Below are positions 1-11,601 of a stretch of DNA of 64,000 nt, piece after piece. Position numbers and translations under genes: made by a program. Below the pieces are notes generated by a model. That model saw nothing but the letters and a program-made list of their open reading frames with translations. It did no database searches and was not told the DNA's origin. Position 1 is the stretch's first letter; each line of letters begins with the position of its first letter. The stretch is from MFD04580-c1 sp963702995 (lineage in GTDB: Bacteria > Planctomycetota > Phycisphaerae > Tepidisphaerales > Tepidisphaeraceae): NCBI GenBank assembly GCA_963702995.1, contig OY969783.1:6758001-6822000 (forward strand), read 5' to 3'.

Positions 1-248
1 AGCTTTCCGGCGGCGAGCGCCAGCGGGTTGCCATCGCCCGAGCCCTGATGAATCGGCCGACGTTGCTGCTGTGCGACGAGCCGACGGGGAACCTGGATTC
101 CAAGACCAGCCAGACCGTCGCCGACCTGCTCTTCACCCTGGCGGCCGAGACGCACGCGATCCTTGTCGCCGTAACCCACAGCGCATCGCTCGCCGAGCGC
201 TTCGGACGAAGAGCGCGGATGAACGACGGAGAACTGGCGATCGATTAA
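1..248 (+). CDS. ABC transporter ATP-binding protein, LolD/MacB type (5' end outside window)
   Basis: Only the last ~82 codons are present; the frame is already open at base 3. The visible part holds the ABC signature LSGGERQR, directly followed by the Walker B stretch LLLCDEP with the glutamate, then the D-loop (GNLD) and an H-loop histidine (VTHS). This is the nucleotide-binding domain that hydrolyses ATP to drive a membrane partner. The TGNLD form of the D-loop is typical of the LolD/MacB/FtsE group, which partners FtsX-like permeases, and such a permease gene follows at 648. The pair probably forms one exporter or lipoprotein-release-type complex. The substrate cannot be told from sequence. 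The Walker A motif lies upstream of the window. Confidence 0.93.
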   Translation, partial: LSGGERQRVAIARALMNRPTLLLCDEPTGNLDSKTSQTVADLLFTLAAETHAILVAVTHSASLAERFGRRARMNDGELAID

Positions 249-257
249 CCCGAGAGT

Positions 258-290
258 TCCGAAGCACGAAATCCGAAGGAATGACGAAGG
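258..290. repeat. Short dispersed intergenic repeat, copy 1
   Basis: About 33 bp containing GAAGCACGAAATCCGAAGG. A recognisably similar sequence lies in inverted orientation at 35471-35504 (core GGATTTCGTGC). Both copies are intergenic. It looks like an old dispersed repeat and not a regulatory site. Confidence 0.4.
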
Positions 291-450
291 GGAAAGAAGC
301 CGATGCAAACGGACGAGTTAAACTCCGCTTCCGCCCTCTTCGGATTACCTTGGCTCTTCGCGATGCAGGTTCGGCTTATACGCAGCCGCTTATCGGCGAC
401 TCGTGGGCCATTCCAGGAAAGTTGGCCGGGCCGCGGCGATAGGGCCCGAC

Positions 451-522
451 GTGCCGCCGGTGCCCTCGCCGGCGGGCCTTTTGGACGGGCGGCGACACCG
501 CCGGTGAGGGCACCGGCGGCAC
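451..522. repeat. Imperfect palindromic intergenic element
   Basis: Left arm 451-474 (starts GTGCCGCCGGTGCCCTC) and right arm about 495-522 (ends GAGGGCACCGGCGGCAC) are near-perfect reverse complements around a ~20 bp centre. A partial copy of one arm (GTGCCCTCACCGGCGGTG) occurs at 46236-46253. The structure resembles a REP/MITE-like dispersed palindrome. It lies in the 399-bp gap between the ABC ATPase and the permease; apart from this and the short repeat at 258-290 I see nothing in that gap. It could fold in mRNA and affect expression of the downstream permease, but that is inference. Confidence 0.6.
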
Positions 523-647
523 TTGTTCGCGGGCCGTAACCCGCTGTTTTCGACGGAGCGAGCCACTAGCGCCGCAGTGCCATATGACCCTGAGGCCGCG
601 CGCGTGGCCATCAGCTCATTCACCTTCCGAACCGACGGCGAGCCCGC

Positions 648-3600
648 TTGAACCTACTTCGACTCATCCTTCGCAACCTCCTCTTTTTCCGCGGCGCGAG
701 CCTCGCGGTGGTCGCCGGCATGGCGGTCGCCACATCCGTCCTGACCGGGGCGCTGATGGTCGGTGACAGCGTCAAGCGGAGCCTGGCCGCGCTGGCGCTG
801 GAGCGGCTGGGGCCGACCGACTATGCCCTGGTCGGCAATCGGCTCTTCGATGATTCCCCGGCCAACTCGCTCGCCCGCCGTGTCGCCGCCGGTGCGCCGG
901 CGGCCGGGCGGTACGAGGTCCACTCGGCGCTGATCTTGAATGGCGGCGTCTCCAGCGGCGAAGGGGAACAAAAACACCGCGCCGGCGACGTTCAGATCCT
1001 GGCCGCCGAGGGGGATTGGGTGCCGGTCAAGCCGGGCGACTGCCTCGTGAACGGCGCGCTCTTCGACGCCCTGAACGTCGATAAGCTGGCGAACCTCGCC
1101 TTCACGTTCCCCTCGCTGGAAGAATCCCCGCGCGACGCGGCCGTTTCGCGGCGAGATCGGACCGACTCCGTCGCCGGCCTCACGGTGCAAGCAGCCCAAC
1201 GCATCACCGGCCGCGGCATGCCCGACTTGTTCAGCCTCTCCGGCGGCCAGCGGACGCCGCGCAACGCATGGGTCAACCTGATCGATCTGCAGCAGGCGGC
1301 GAATCAGCCGGGCCGGGCGAACGTCTTGCTCGTCCATGACCGCCAGGGCAAGTCGGACACCGCGGGCGCCGCCGCGCTCAACGATGCCTTGAAGCAGGCG
1401 ATCGGCCTGAGCGACTACGGGCTCGACGTCGTCCGCGCCGGCACGAGCGACGAAGCGATGCTCGTCAGTCGCGCCACCTACCTCGACGCAACGACGGTGG
1501 CGGCCGCCGACAAGGTGGCGGGCGACCTGGGCCTGAAGCTCCGGAAGGTGAATGTCAGCCTAATCAATCTCGTCGCGAAGCTCGACCCCGCGACGACATC
1601 ACCCGCCGCCACGCAGCCGGCGAATGCCGGCCTGCACTACGTGATCGGCGCGGGCGTCTCGGCGCTGGAAGATGGCCCGCTGGCACCCGATGAGATCGTC
1701 TTCAATCAGCTCACCGCAACGCAGCTTGGCGCGACCGTGGGCGATCGAATCCGCCTGACGTTCTTCCGCCGCGACGCGGCAGGCGAGCTGAAGGAACTCG
1801 CCAGCGACAGCGCCGGCGTCACGTTCCGAGTGGGTCGGATCATCCCGATGACTGGCCTTGGGGCAGACCGGTCGCTGACGCCGGTCTTCAAGGGGATGAC
1901 CGACGCCCCCAGCGTCAGTGACTGGGACGCGCCCAAGGAACTCGGCCTCACTCGCGAGAAGCTCAAGCTGGCGGAGCGGGACAACGACAAGTACTGGAAG
2001 ACTTACAACGCCGCGCCGCGGCTGTTCGTGAATATCGAGACGGCCCGCCGCCTCTGGGGCGCGGCGTATGGCGACCTGACGAGCATCCGTCTCCCGCTGG
2101 CAAAACAGGACGAATTTCGCGACCGGCTCCGGTCCGAGCTGACGCCGGAAAAAGTCGGTATGAGTTTCCGCCCGATCAAAGCGGAGCAGGTGGCGGCCGC
2201 CCAAGAGGGGGGCGTCAACGACTTCGCGATGATCTACGTCAGCCTGAAGCTTCTTCCTGATCGCGGCGGCCGCACTGCTGGTGGCGATGCTTTTCCGGCT
2301 CGGGGTTGAACAGCGGGCGCGGCAGCTCGGCGTGATGGGGGCGATCGGGTTCTCCGCCCGACGGCTTCGAAATGTGTCGCTGCTGGAGGGGCTGATCCTG
2401 GCCGGCATCGGCGGCGTGATCGGCCTGGCCGGAGCGATCGCCTACACGGCGTTCATCGTCCACGGGCTGCGTACCTGGTGGGTCGGGGCGGTGGGGACGA
2501 CAGCGCTGCATCTGTACGTTGAGCCGATGACGCTGGTGATCGGGCTTGTCTCGGCATTCGCGGTCGCGATGGGGGCCATCCTGTGGGGCGCCTGGCGTGT
2601 CGGTCGCACGCCATCGGCGCGGCTGCTGGCGGGCTCATGGGATGCCATCGCACCGGCCAAGCGGAAGCCGGGGAGGCTCATGCGGATCCTCGGCGGCGCG
2701 TTGGCGGCCGCGGGCGTTGTGATCCTGGCGCTAGTTTCTGTCGGTGCTCTCAAGCCGCCGGAGATGGCCCTCATGGGCGGCGCGGCGTTGCTTTGTGGCG
2801 GGCTTTGCTGGTTGTCGGCCCTGATGCGATCGCGACGTCACGAGGCGGCGGCGGGCGGGTCGGGCGTTGCGTCAGTGACGCGGCTGGGCATCCGCAATGC
2901 TTCGCGCCACACGGCGCGAAGCGTGCTCTCGGTCGGGCTCATCGCTTTTGCGGTCTTCACGTTGATCGTCGTCGCGGCGATGCGGCGCTCGCAGCCATCG
3001 GATACGGGCGATAAGGCGTCGGGCGCGGGTGGGTATCGCCTGTTCATCCGGGCGAACGTCCCGCTGCTGGGGGATCTGAACACCCCGGCTGGGCGCAAGA
3101 TCCTCGCTGTCCGCGAAAACGACGATGCGGGCAGGCCCCTCTGGGCCGACGCCCATTTCATGTCGCTGCGCCGATGGGCGGGGGAGGACATCAGTTGCCT
3201 CAACCTCGCCAAGCCTGGCTCGCCCACGATTCTTGCCGTGCCTCATGCGATGGTCGAGCGAGGCGGTTTTACGTTCGCCGACCAATCCGAGGCGGCCGCT
3301 AACCTGTGGAGCCTGCTCGAAGCTCCAGCGGGCGACACGCTTCCGGTCATCGCCGACGCCGAGACCGCCGAGTACATCCTGCACGTGGCGCTCGGTGGGG
3401 AGGTCCTGATCCACGATGCCTCCGGGCGGCCGCGGCGGCTCCGGCTGGTCGCCACGCTCGGCGGCAGCATCTTCCAGGGCGAACTGCTGATGGGGGAAGG
3501 CAACTTCCGCGAGCTGTTCCCGTCGCAGGCGGGGTTCGGCGTGATTCTGGGCGAGACGGGGCCGGAGCGTGTGCGGGCGATGTCGGACCTGCTGAACGCC

Positions 3601-4053
3601 GAGTTGGGCGATTACGCGGTAAGCGTCGAAACGACGGCGGCCCGACTCGCCTCGTATCAGGAGATCGCCAACACCTACCTTTCGACGTTCCAGACGCTCG
3701 GCTCGCTCGGCCTTATGCTGGGGACGATCGGCCTCGGCGTCGTGCTCGTGCGCAACGTCATCGAACGGCGGCCGGAGCTGGCGCTGCTGTCGGCCCTGGG
3801 CTTCACCCCGGGCGCCAAGACGTGGATGGTCCTTTGCGAAAATCTTTACCTGCTGGCGCTGGGCCTGGGCGTGGGGGCGTTGTGCGCCCTGCTCGGAATC
3901 CTGCCGGCCGTGATCAAGAGCGGCAACGGGGTGGCCGTCGGGCCGCTACTGCTGACGTTGGCCGCCGTCGCGACGATCGGCGTCGCTGCCTCCGCGATCG
4001 CGGTCCGCGTCAGCGGGATCGGGGCGCGGCCGGCCGATTTGCGGTCGGAGTAG
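648..4053 (+). CDS. ABC transporter permease, FtsX/MacB-type, two permease halves (frameshift at ~2247)
   Basis: Large membrane protein of ~1135 codons. An N-terminal hydrophobic anchor (residues ~15-40) is followed by a long periplasmic region. Two FtsX-type transmembrane blocks follow, one after the motif FRLGVEQRARQLG and one near the C-terminus (VERRPELALLSALGF-like). These proteins couple ATP hydrolysis by a LolD/MacB-type ATPase to periplasmic substrate release or efflux; the ATPase gene lies just upstream. The reading frame breaks at 2247-2248: removing one A from the AA pair restores SLSFFLIAAAALLVAMLF, a perfect membrane helix leading into the second frame. The first start is a TTG at 648. 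An ATG is not available near the hydrophobic segment, so the exact start is uncertain. Confidence 0.85.
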
Positions 4054-4171
4054 CAGGGGCGTGACGGATTGATCGAGGCGGGCTCCCGGTGAACAATCGG
4101 GGCGCCGCTGGCGCTGCCCGCCGACCCGCCTTGCCATAGAAGGGGGCCCCGGCGAATTCTGGAGGATGCCC

Positions 4172-5472
4172 GTGAGACTGTCGCAACCATTGATTGCCCG
4201 CTTACAGAAGATGATCCTGCCCGGGGCGCTGTTCGCCTCCGCTTTTGTCGCGGCCGCCGCCCCGGCGTTCGCGGCCGGGCCGGAAGAGTGGCCGCGCTGG
4301 CGCGGCCCGCGCAACGACGGCATCAGCCACGAACCGATCGCCGCCAAATGGCCCGACGACGGCCCGAAGAAATTCTGGTCCGCCCCGACGGGCATCGGCT
4401 TCTCCAGCCCGATCGGCTTCGATGGCAAGGTCTACCTCTTCCACGGCGCGGGGGACACCGGCGCCACCGAGACCTTGACGTGTTATGACGCCGAAACGGG
4501 CAAGCCGGCCTGGAGCGAGGCCTATGAGGTCGGCGACAAGATCGATTACCCCGGCCCGCGGGCCACGCCGGCGATCGACAGCGGGAAGATCTACACCTTT
4601 GGCGCCGCCGGCGACCTCGTTTGCCGCGAGCTGGCCGGTGGAAAGCTCGTGTGGCGACTGAACGTAATCAAGGAGACCCACGCCGAGCTCTTAGGCTCCG
4701 GCCAGGTCTGGGCGTCGGCCTCCAGCCCGCTGGTGGCCGGCAAGCTGGTCTACGTTCAGGGCGGCAAGGGCGGCCCGGTCGCGGTCGCGGTCGATAAGGA
4801 CTCGGGCAAGATCGCCTGGCAGGCCGAAACCAAGGGGCTCTCCGGCTACGCCGCCCCGGTGCTGGGCGAGGTGGAGGGGATGCCGCAGCTCTTCATCCTG
4901 GCCGGCGATGCGATCGACGCGTTCGACCCCGCGACGGGGAAGGCGATCTGGTCCCTGCCGTGGCAGACGCAATATGACATCAACGCCTCGACGCCGATCT
5001 TCGACGGCTCGCACCTGTTCGTCACCAGCGGCTCGCTGCACGGCGGCATGATGCTCGAGCTGACGAAGACGGGTGCGAAAAAGGTGTGGGAGAACAAAAT
5101 CGTTCAGGCGAAATTCCAGGCCGGCGCGCTCGACGGCGGCGTCCTCTACACGCCCAGCGACGACAAACGCGGCACCGTCAAGTGCCTGAGCTGGCCCGAC
5201 GGCGCGGTGAAGTGGGAAGTGAAGGAACCGGACCTGAAGATCGACTTCGGCGGATCGATCGTCCGCGACGGCGATAAGCTCGTCCTGATGAGCCAGAAGG
5301 GCGTTCTAGCCTGATCCAGGCGACCCCGCAAGGGTACAAGAAGATCAGTCAGGCCAAGCCATTTGGCCCGGCCGGCGAGGGTGAGGAGATCTGGTCCACG
5401 CCGCTCCTTTACCGGGGCAAGCTCTTTGCCAAGGGAACGAAAGAGCTGATCTGCCTGGACGTCAAGCCTTAG
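4172..5472 (+). CDS. Secreted PQQ-like beta-propeller protein (frameshift at ~5307)
   Basis: About 433 codons. A signal peptide (LFASAFVAAAAPAFAAG) is followed by repeated PQQ-like blades with WxxP, G..V/YxF and TGKxxW signatures, for example DPATGKAIWSLPW. The fold is that of BamB and PQQ-dependent dehydrogenases, but I see no evidence for a cofactor site, so enzymatic function is unknown. The frame hits TGA at 5312-5314; a one-base deletion near 5307 explains it, because the next frame continues with IWSTPLLYRGKLFAKGT and ends in LICLDVKP at 5472. I prefer the GTG at 4172, which has GGAGG six bases upstream, over the ATG at 4166, which overlaps that ribosome binding site. It lies 118 bp after the permease gene. 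Confidence 0.82.
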
Positions 5473-5528
5473 GTGGCGGCTCGCCGCCCGTCGCGCGCGA
5501 CCCGCCGCGCAATCGTGGAGCGTTTGTC

Positions 5529-6743
5529 ATGATACAGAAGATCTCGAGCCGACCGAGTCATTTGGCGCAGCGGCTCTCGGTTGCATTGCTCGCCCTGCCC
5601 CTGTTGGGCGCCGGCGGCGGGGCGGCCGATGCCCCGGTCACTCAACCGGCGGCGCCGGCCACTCAACCTTCCGGGCCGGCGCTGACGGCCGCCAGCGGCG
5701 AGTGGGCCGCGTTCCATGGGGGCGGCGCGTGCAGGGGGAGGCCAAGCCGATTGGCGCCGGGAAGCTCACGCTCCGGTGGTCGTACAAGTGCGACCCGGTC
5801 GGCATCGCGCCGATCGAGGGGGCGGCCGCCATTGTCGGCGGCGTCGCCTACGTTGGCGACGGCAAAGGCCTGCTCCACGCGATCGACCTTTCGACCGGCA
5901 AGGCCAAGTGGGTCTACACCAGCCCGGATCCCTTTGAGACCACGCCGCTCGTCGCGGCGGGCATGGTCCTCCTGGGCGATGTCGGAGGCAATTTTCACTG
6001 CGTAGAGGCCGCCACGGGCAAGCGGGCCTGGTTGTTCGCCGCGGGCGGGTCAATCCACTCCTCGGCCAACCTGGAGGGCGACCGGGTCGTCTTCGGGACC
6101 GACGACGCCGATGTCTTCTGTCTCGAGCTCGCGACCGGGAACAAGCTCTGGTCGCAAAAGTCGGGCGATCGCGTCAACGGCACGCCGGCGATCGGGGGTG
6201 GCTTGGCGATGGTCTCCGGGTGTGATGCCCATCTCCACGGCATGCGCCTGACGGACGGGTCCGAGGCGATCAACGCCGACTTAGGCTCGCTTTGCCCCGG
6301 CTCGCCGGCGATCGTGAAGGACCGGATCGTCGTCGCCACCGACGGCGGCCGCGTCGTTTGCTTCAACGGCGACGGCAGCAAACAGCTCTGGGAATTCGAA
6401 GGCGTCAACAACGAGGCGATGGTCTATTCGTCGCCCGCCATCTCCGCCGGCCTTGTGGTCGTCGGCGCGGGATCGCAAAGTCCACGCGCTCGACCTGGAC
6501 ACCGGCAAGCCCGCCTGGGCCTTCACAACCCGAGGCGATGTCGATTCATCCCCGGCGATCTGCGGCGGCAAGGTCTACATCGGAAGCAAGGATAAGAACC
6601 TGTACGAGCTGGACCTGAAGAGCGGCAAGCAGACCGGCAGCTTCACCGCCGGCCGCTCGATCACCGGGAGCGTGTCCATCGGCGACGGCGTGGTCATCGT
6701 CGGCGACACCGGCGGAACGGTCTACTGCTTTGAGTTGAAGTGA
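5529..6743 (+). CDS. Second secreted PQQ-like beta-propeller protein (two frameshifts)
   Basis: A signal sequence (LAQRLSVALLALPLLGAG) is followed by a Pro/Ala/Gln linker and six or so PQQ-like blades, e.g. HAIDLSTGKAKWVYTSP, CVEATGKRAW-like and ALDLDTGKPAWAF. The gene lies 56 bp after another propeller gene and is probably co-transcribed with it. The frame shifts by -1 near 5730 (after AAFHGGGA) and by +1 near 6470 (extra G before GATCGCAAAG), so the total length stays divisible by three. Both shifts fall in G-rich runs. Pairs of such propellers are common in planctomycetes and may act as scaffolds or in outer-membrane assembly. The ligand is unknown. Confidence 0.8.
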
Positions 6744-6756
6744 AGACCGGCGGTGT

Positions 6757-7002
6757 CTTTCTCCCTCTCCCGGTACACCGGGGGAGGGCGGGGTGGGGGC
6801 ATCCGCGGCGGGATCATGCAACGGCCAGAACACCGGGCGGTTTCATTTCCCGCCCACTCCAGACGGTCCCGTTTTCCCATCTTTCTCCCTCTCCCGGTAC
6901 TCCGGGGGAGGGCGGGGTGGGGGCATCCGCGGCGGGATCATGCAACGGTCGGAACACCGGACGGTTTCATTTCCCGCCCACTCCAGACGGTCCTGTTTTC
7001 CC
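6757..7002. repeat. Tandem duplication of a 124-bp unit
   Basis: Copy 1 is 6757-6880 and copy 2 is 6881-~7002, period exactly 124 bp, with only a handful of differences. Each copy begins with CTTTCTCCCTCTCCCGGTAC and contains a palindromic CTCCC...GGGAGGG core, followed by the same ~70-bp tail. It fills the space between the PQQ-like gene and the 3' end of the oppositely oriented histidine kinase. The element could act as a transcription barrier between convergent genes; this is inference. Confidence 0.85.
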
Positions 7003-7032
7003 CTCCGTGCCGCTTTCACCGCTGAATGAGCC

Positions 7033-10000
7033 TCACCTTCCATGTCGTGAAAGACTGGCGACCATGGCAATTAATTCAGCAGGTTCCACTGGCTTAGCGA
7101 TGTGATGTTGGAACCCCGCCATCACGGCCTTCACGCGGTCCTGGGCTCTTGCGTATGCCGTCAATGCCACGGCGGCCGTGCTCCCGCCCTCATCCGGCCG
7201 CAAGGCGCGGACTTGACGCATCAGTTCGTAGCCGTCCACCCCGGGCATCCCGATATCGCTGACGAGTACGTCCGGCCGGTCGAGCTTGAGGCGCTCGAGC
7301 GCCTCGGCCGCCGAAGCGGCGACGATCACGACCGCGTTGCAATCTTCCAGAAGTCGTCGCACCAGCGCCCGCGCATCCGGCTCGTCGTCCACCACCAGGA
7401 CCTTCAGCCCCGCCAGGTCGGCGCACGCGTCCCACGCGATCGGCAAGCCGGCGGCCGTCGGATGGCGTCGCTCCTGTGAGGGATCCGCGTCCGTATGGAC
7501 GATCATCACCGGCAGGGAGACGGTGAAGGTCGCTCCGTGGCCCATCCCCGGGCTTTTCGCACGGATGTTGCCGCCGTGCAATTCGACAAGTTGCTTCACA
7601 ATGGCCAGCCCAAGGCCCAGCCCGCCGTGTCGGCGGGTGATCGCCGCATCGGCTTGCCGGAAGCGGTCGAACACGTGAGGCAGGAATGCCGGGTCGATCC
7701 CCTCGCCGGTGTCGATCACCGACACTTCCAGATGTGAATTGACCCGTTCCAGAACGACCTGCACGCGCCCACCGCGCGGCGTGAATTTGACGGAATTCGT
7801 CAGCAAATTCCAAAAGACCTGCTGCAACCGATTGGGGTCCCCGCTCACCTTCCCCGCCAGCGAGTCGAGCACGACCTGAAGTCGGACCCCCTTCGCGTCG
7901 GCGGCCGGTTTTAACGTCTCGACGGCCGCTTGCACGATTGCGGCGAGGTCTATCTGCTGCACCTCCAGGCGCACCTTCCCGGAGACGATGCGGCTCATGT
8001 CCAACAGGTCTTCGATGATCTGGGCCTAAGCCCGCGCGTTTCGCTCGATCGTTCGCAGGCCTTCCGTCAAATCTTCCTCATTTCGGGCGCCGGTCGAGAG
8101 GATTTGAGACCATCCCAGGATCGCATTGAGCGGCGTCCGCAGCTCGTGGCTGAGGGTGGCGAGGAACTCATCCTTCATCTGGCTTGCGCGCTCGGCTTCA
8201 GCTCGTGCCCGACGCTCAGCCTCGAACAGCCTCGCCCGCTCGATGGCTTGGGCGCACTGCCTCGCCAGGGACAACATGAACTCCCGATCGTCGGCTGAAA
8301 AGCCGCCGGGCCGCTCGAAGCTTAGGCCCACCGCGCCGATCGTCCTGCCGCCCGACTTAAGAGGCAGGCAAGCCGATGCGTGCGTGGTCCTCAACGCATT
8401 CACAGGGGCAAGCGCCGGGTAGCGGTCCAGACGATCCTCGGGCGACTCGGTATAAACGGGCTCGCCGCGCAGCGCCGCCTCGGCCAGCGGAATCGGAGCG
8501 TTCAGCGGAAATCGCTTCCAGCCGCCGATCACTTCAGCCGGGTAACCGACCGACCCCGCCATTTCCAGGTTCACCCCGTCCTCGCTCAGCAGTGCCAGCG
8601 ACCCGGCGGTCGCACCGACGGCCGCGATCCCCTGATGCACCGTGACCCGCGCCACATCGTCTGGGGTCACAGCCTCGGACAATGCGGCGGCAACGGCATG
8701 CAAGCGGCTGACACGCTGTTCGGCAAGCGCACGCTGCGTCACGTCGATGGTGATACCGTCAAACCGTGTCGGAGCGCCCGTCGCGTCATAAAAACCGCGC
8801 CCCGTCGCGCGAATCCACTTGACGTCCGCTCCGTCCAACGAGACCGTGCGATAGTCAACGTCGTAGGGTTGGCGCTCCGCGATACTCTTTTCGATGGCGA
8901 GCCGCGTTCGATCGCGGTCTTCGGGGTGCAACCGTTCATAGAACGTGTCGATGGTGACTTGCGCGTCGGCTGGCAGGTGGAAGTGTTCCTTGACGGTGGC
9001 ATCCCAGATCAGTTTGTCGAACGGCAGTGGGCAGTACCACACCCCGACATTCGCGCCCTTGACGACAATCTCCACCTGCTCACGGCTGTGTCGCAGCGCG
9101 GCTTCGGCAAGTTTGTGGTCGTCGATGTCCGTGCATGTGCCGAACCACCGTTTGACCCGTCCATCGCCGTCTCGAACCGGCAACGCGCGGACCAGGAACC
9201 AGCGATACAGCCCGTCCGCGCGCCGAACGCGAAACTCCGTCCCGTAAGGTTCACCCAATCGGATCGCCCGCGCCCACGCGTCGTAGGCGCCTGGGAGGTC
9301 GGCGGGATGGATATACCGGTCCCAGCGGGCCGCGTCACCGGCCTCGGGGCTTAGATCGATGTACTCGAACCAGCGGCGGTTGTAGTAATTGAGCGTCCCA
9401 TCGGGCAGCGCCGCCCAAACGATTTGCGGCATGGAGTCGGCGAGTTGGCGAAACTTCTCTTCGCTCTGCGCCAGAGCCGCTTGGGCATTCTTGCTCTCGC
9501 TCACGTCGCGGAAGTAAACCGAGATGCCGTCGGAGGCGGGATAGGCGTGAACCTCATACCACCGGTCGTGATCTGGAAAGTAAGACGTCACCCACTCGGC
9601 AACCCGCTCACCATCGGCACGGCGGAAGACGTCCTCGAAGGGGCCGCTCCTGAAGCCGGGGTATTCCTCCCAGATGACCTTCCCCTCCAGGTCGGCGGAC
9701 CGGCGCCCCAGAACGCTCTCGGCCCGTGGGTTCACGTAGGTGAATCGCCATTCCCGGTCCACCGCGAAGAAGGCGTCGGTAATGCTTTCGAGGATGGTGC
9801 GGGCATGTTCGCCGGCGCGCTCCCGTTCACGGAGGGCCGTCAATCGGTCCCTGTCCCGCTCCGCCAGCACACGCGGCGTGTCCTCAACCGATGCGTCGAA
9901 CAGGCCGACGACCGCCCCGGACTCGTCGCGGATGGGGCTGTATGACCACGTGAACCACCCATCCTCGGGAAAGCCCTTTCGCTCCACGACAACGTGAACC

Positions 10001-10382
10001 TGTTCATTCCACGTCGATTCACCCCTTCGCATCACCGCCTCAACCTGCGGAGCGAGGATAGGCCACGCCTCCGGCCAAACCTGGGCGCGGGACGGCCCAG
10101 CGCCGAGGGATGCCGCTTGGCAAGCATCAAACGATGCGCGTCGTTGTAGAGGTAGGTCAGCTCCGGGCCCCACCAGATGTGCATCGGGAAGCGCGAGTTC
10201 AGGCAGAGGCCAACCGCAAGGCGCAGGCTCTGCGGCCATGACGCGAGCGGGCCCAGGGCCGTTCGCGACCAGTCGAAGGCCCGGATGCGGTCGCCCATTT
10301 CACCGCCGCCGAACAGCCAATCGTCGCTACCTTGAATTTTCTCTTTCAGGAAGTCCAAATGCCACTCCAGACCGATACGCAC
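7033..10382 (-). CDS. Multi-PAS/GAF hybrid sensor histidine kinase with C-terminal receiver (frameshift and in-frame TAG)
   Basis: Around 1116 codons. Reading from the N-terminus: a first PAS-like domain (residues ~20-150), three more PAS domains up to ~530, a GAF domain (~540-690), HisKA with the phospho-acceptor motif SHELRTPLNAILGW, HATPase_c with N box NLLTNSVKFTP and G boxes DTGEGI and GLGLGLAIV, then a receiver domain with VVDDE, phospho-Asp in VSDIGMPG and lysine in AKPV. It would sense a cytosolic cue and start a phosphorelay; no transmembrane helix is evident. Two lesions: a missing G near 10086 (expected ALGRPAAQVWPE) and TAG at 8026-8028 where the family motif RNARAQAQ implies CAG. 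The codon at 10382 is GTG; ATG at about 10298 is an alternative. No separate response regulator is adjacent. Confidence 0.85.
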
Positions 10383-10672
10383 CTGTCGAGCACGACGCGA
10401 TGCGGATGAGACGCGAAGCGTCGTGTCTCCGCTTCACCCAGACGGATAAACCGGACCATACGCAAAGGAAGTCTTCTGGGCTAGTCGGCGAACCGTGGCG
10501 GCTCGCCCGCCAGCGCCTTGGCCACCACGCGTGGGCAGGCCAACGGGGACGCCGGCGTTCCCACGGCGTGCCCGCGCCGCTTCCCGGGCGCCGCGGGTTG
10601 CCCAAAAACGCCGCAGCCGGCCGCTTCGTTCCGCCCTTGCCAAAATCGCGCGAATTTCTCACCCTACCAACT

Positions 10673-11413
10673 ATGAACCCTCCAGAGATCAAGGTGGTCC
10701 TGAGCCCCGAAGCACTGGCGGCCGAGGCGGCCCAGCGGATCACGCTCGCGGCGAGCCGGGCCATTGATGAGCAGAACGCTTTCTCCATCGCGCTCTCGGG
10801 CGGATCGACACCCAAATCGCTTTTCAAGCTGCTGGCGGGCGAGCCGTATCGCACCGCGATCGACTGGGCGCGAGTGGGCGTCTTTTTTGTTGACGAACGC
10901 TGCGTCCCGCCCACGCACGCGGACAGCAACTATCGCATGGCCCAGGAAGAGCTCCTGTCGAAACTGCCCATCCCCGGCGACAACGTCTATCGCATGCGGG
11001 GCGAGATCGACCCAGAGGCGGCCGCCCGGGAGTACGGCTTGATGCTCCAGGAACAGTTCGGTGAGGAGGGGGGCGTCGATATGGCACTGATCGGCATGGG
11101 CGCCGACGGCCACACCGCATCGCTCTTCCCCGGCACACCGGCGGTTACCGAAGTGAAGCACCGGGTGGTCGCGAACTACGCCGAGCACTCGACAACCGGC
11201 AAGAGCTGGCGGATTACAATGACCGCGCCGTTCATTAACCGTTCCCGGCAGGTTCTGGCATTGGTCGCCGGCGCCGACAAGGCCAAACGGGTGGCCGAGG
11301 TGCTGGAAGGCCCCCGCGACCCGCTGCGCCTCCCGATCCAGCTCATCGCCCCCGAACTTGGGCAGATGACGTGGATCCTGGATGCCGACGCGGCCGCCAT
11401 GAACGAAGCGTAA
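10673..11413 (+). CDS. pgl: 6-phosphogluconolactonase (DevB/SOL family)
   Basis: A complete 246-residue protein, the normal length for the family. Visible motifs are the N-terminal ALSGGSTP loop, the VFFVDERCVP motif, and DMALIGMGADGHTASLFPG. It hydrolyses 6-phosphogluconolactone in the oxidative pentose phosphate pathway and acts in the cytoplasm. I chose ATG 10673 because homologous sequence begins there, although the frame is open much further upstream. The neighbouring branching enzyme gene suggests a small carbon-metabolism group, but no glucose-6-phosphate dehydrogenase gene is in the window. The 290-bp upstream gap shows no clear feature. Confidence 0.95.
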   Translation: MNPPEIKVVLSPEALAAEAAQRITLAASRAIDEQNAFSIALSGGSTPKSLFKLLAGEPYRTAIDWARVGVFFVDERCVPPTHADSNYRMAQEELLSKLPIPGDNVYRMRGEIDPEAAAREYGLMLQEQFGEEGGVDMALIGMGADGHTASLFPGTPAVTEVKHRVVANYAEHSTTGKSWRITMTAPFINRSRQVLALVAGADKAKRVAEVLEGPRDPLRLPIQLIAPELGQMTWILDADAAAMNEA

Positions 11414-11601
11414 GCCGACATGGCGGGCTCAACCGGACGCTCCCGGGAACGGACGCAGGCGCGGCGTTGCGGCGGATCAGAGCATGCGTGAAGCCATCGC
11501 ACGGCCGCGAGGGGTGGAAGGGCGGGCGGCCGCGGGAACGCCAGCCGATCGATCCGCTTCCAGACTTGTCAGGCTCGACAAATTCTGTTTTATGCACGTC
11601 T

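Noticed and set aside
648..2408. Long antisense open frames opposite the permease and several other high-GC genes
   Set aside because: They are Arg/Ala-rich shadows of real genes without ribosome binding sites or family motifs.
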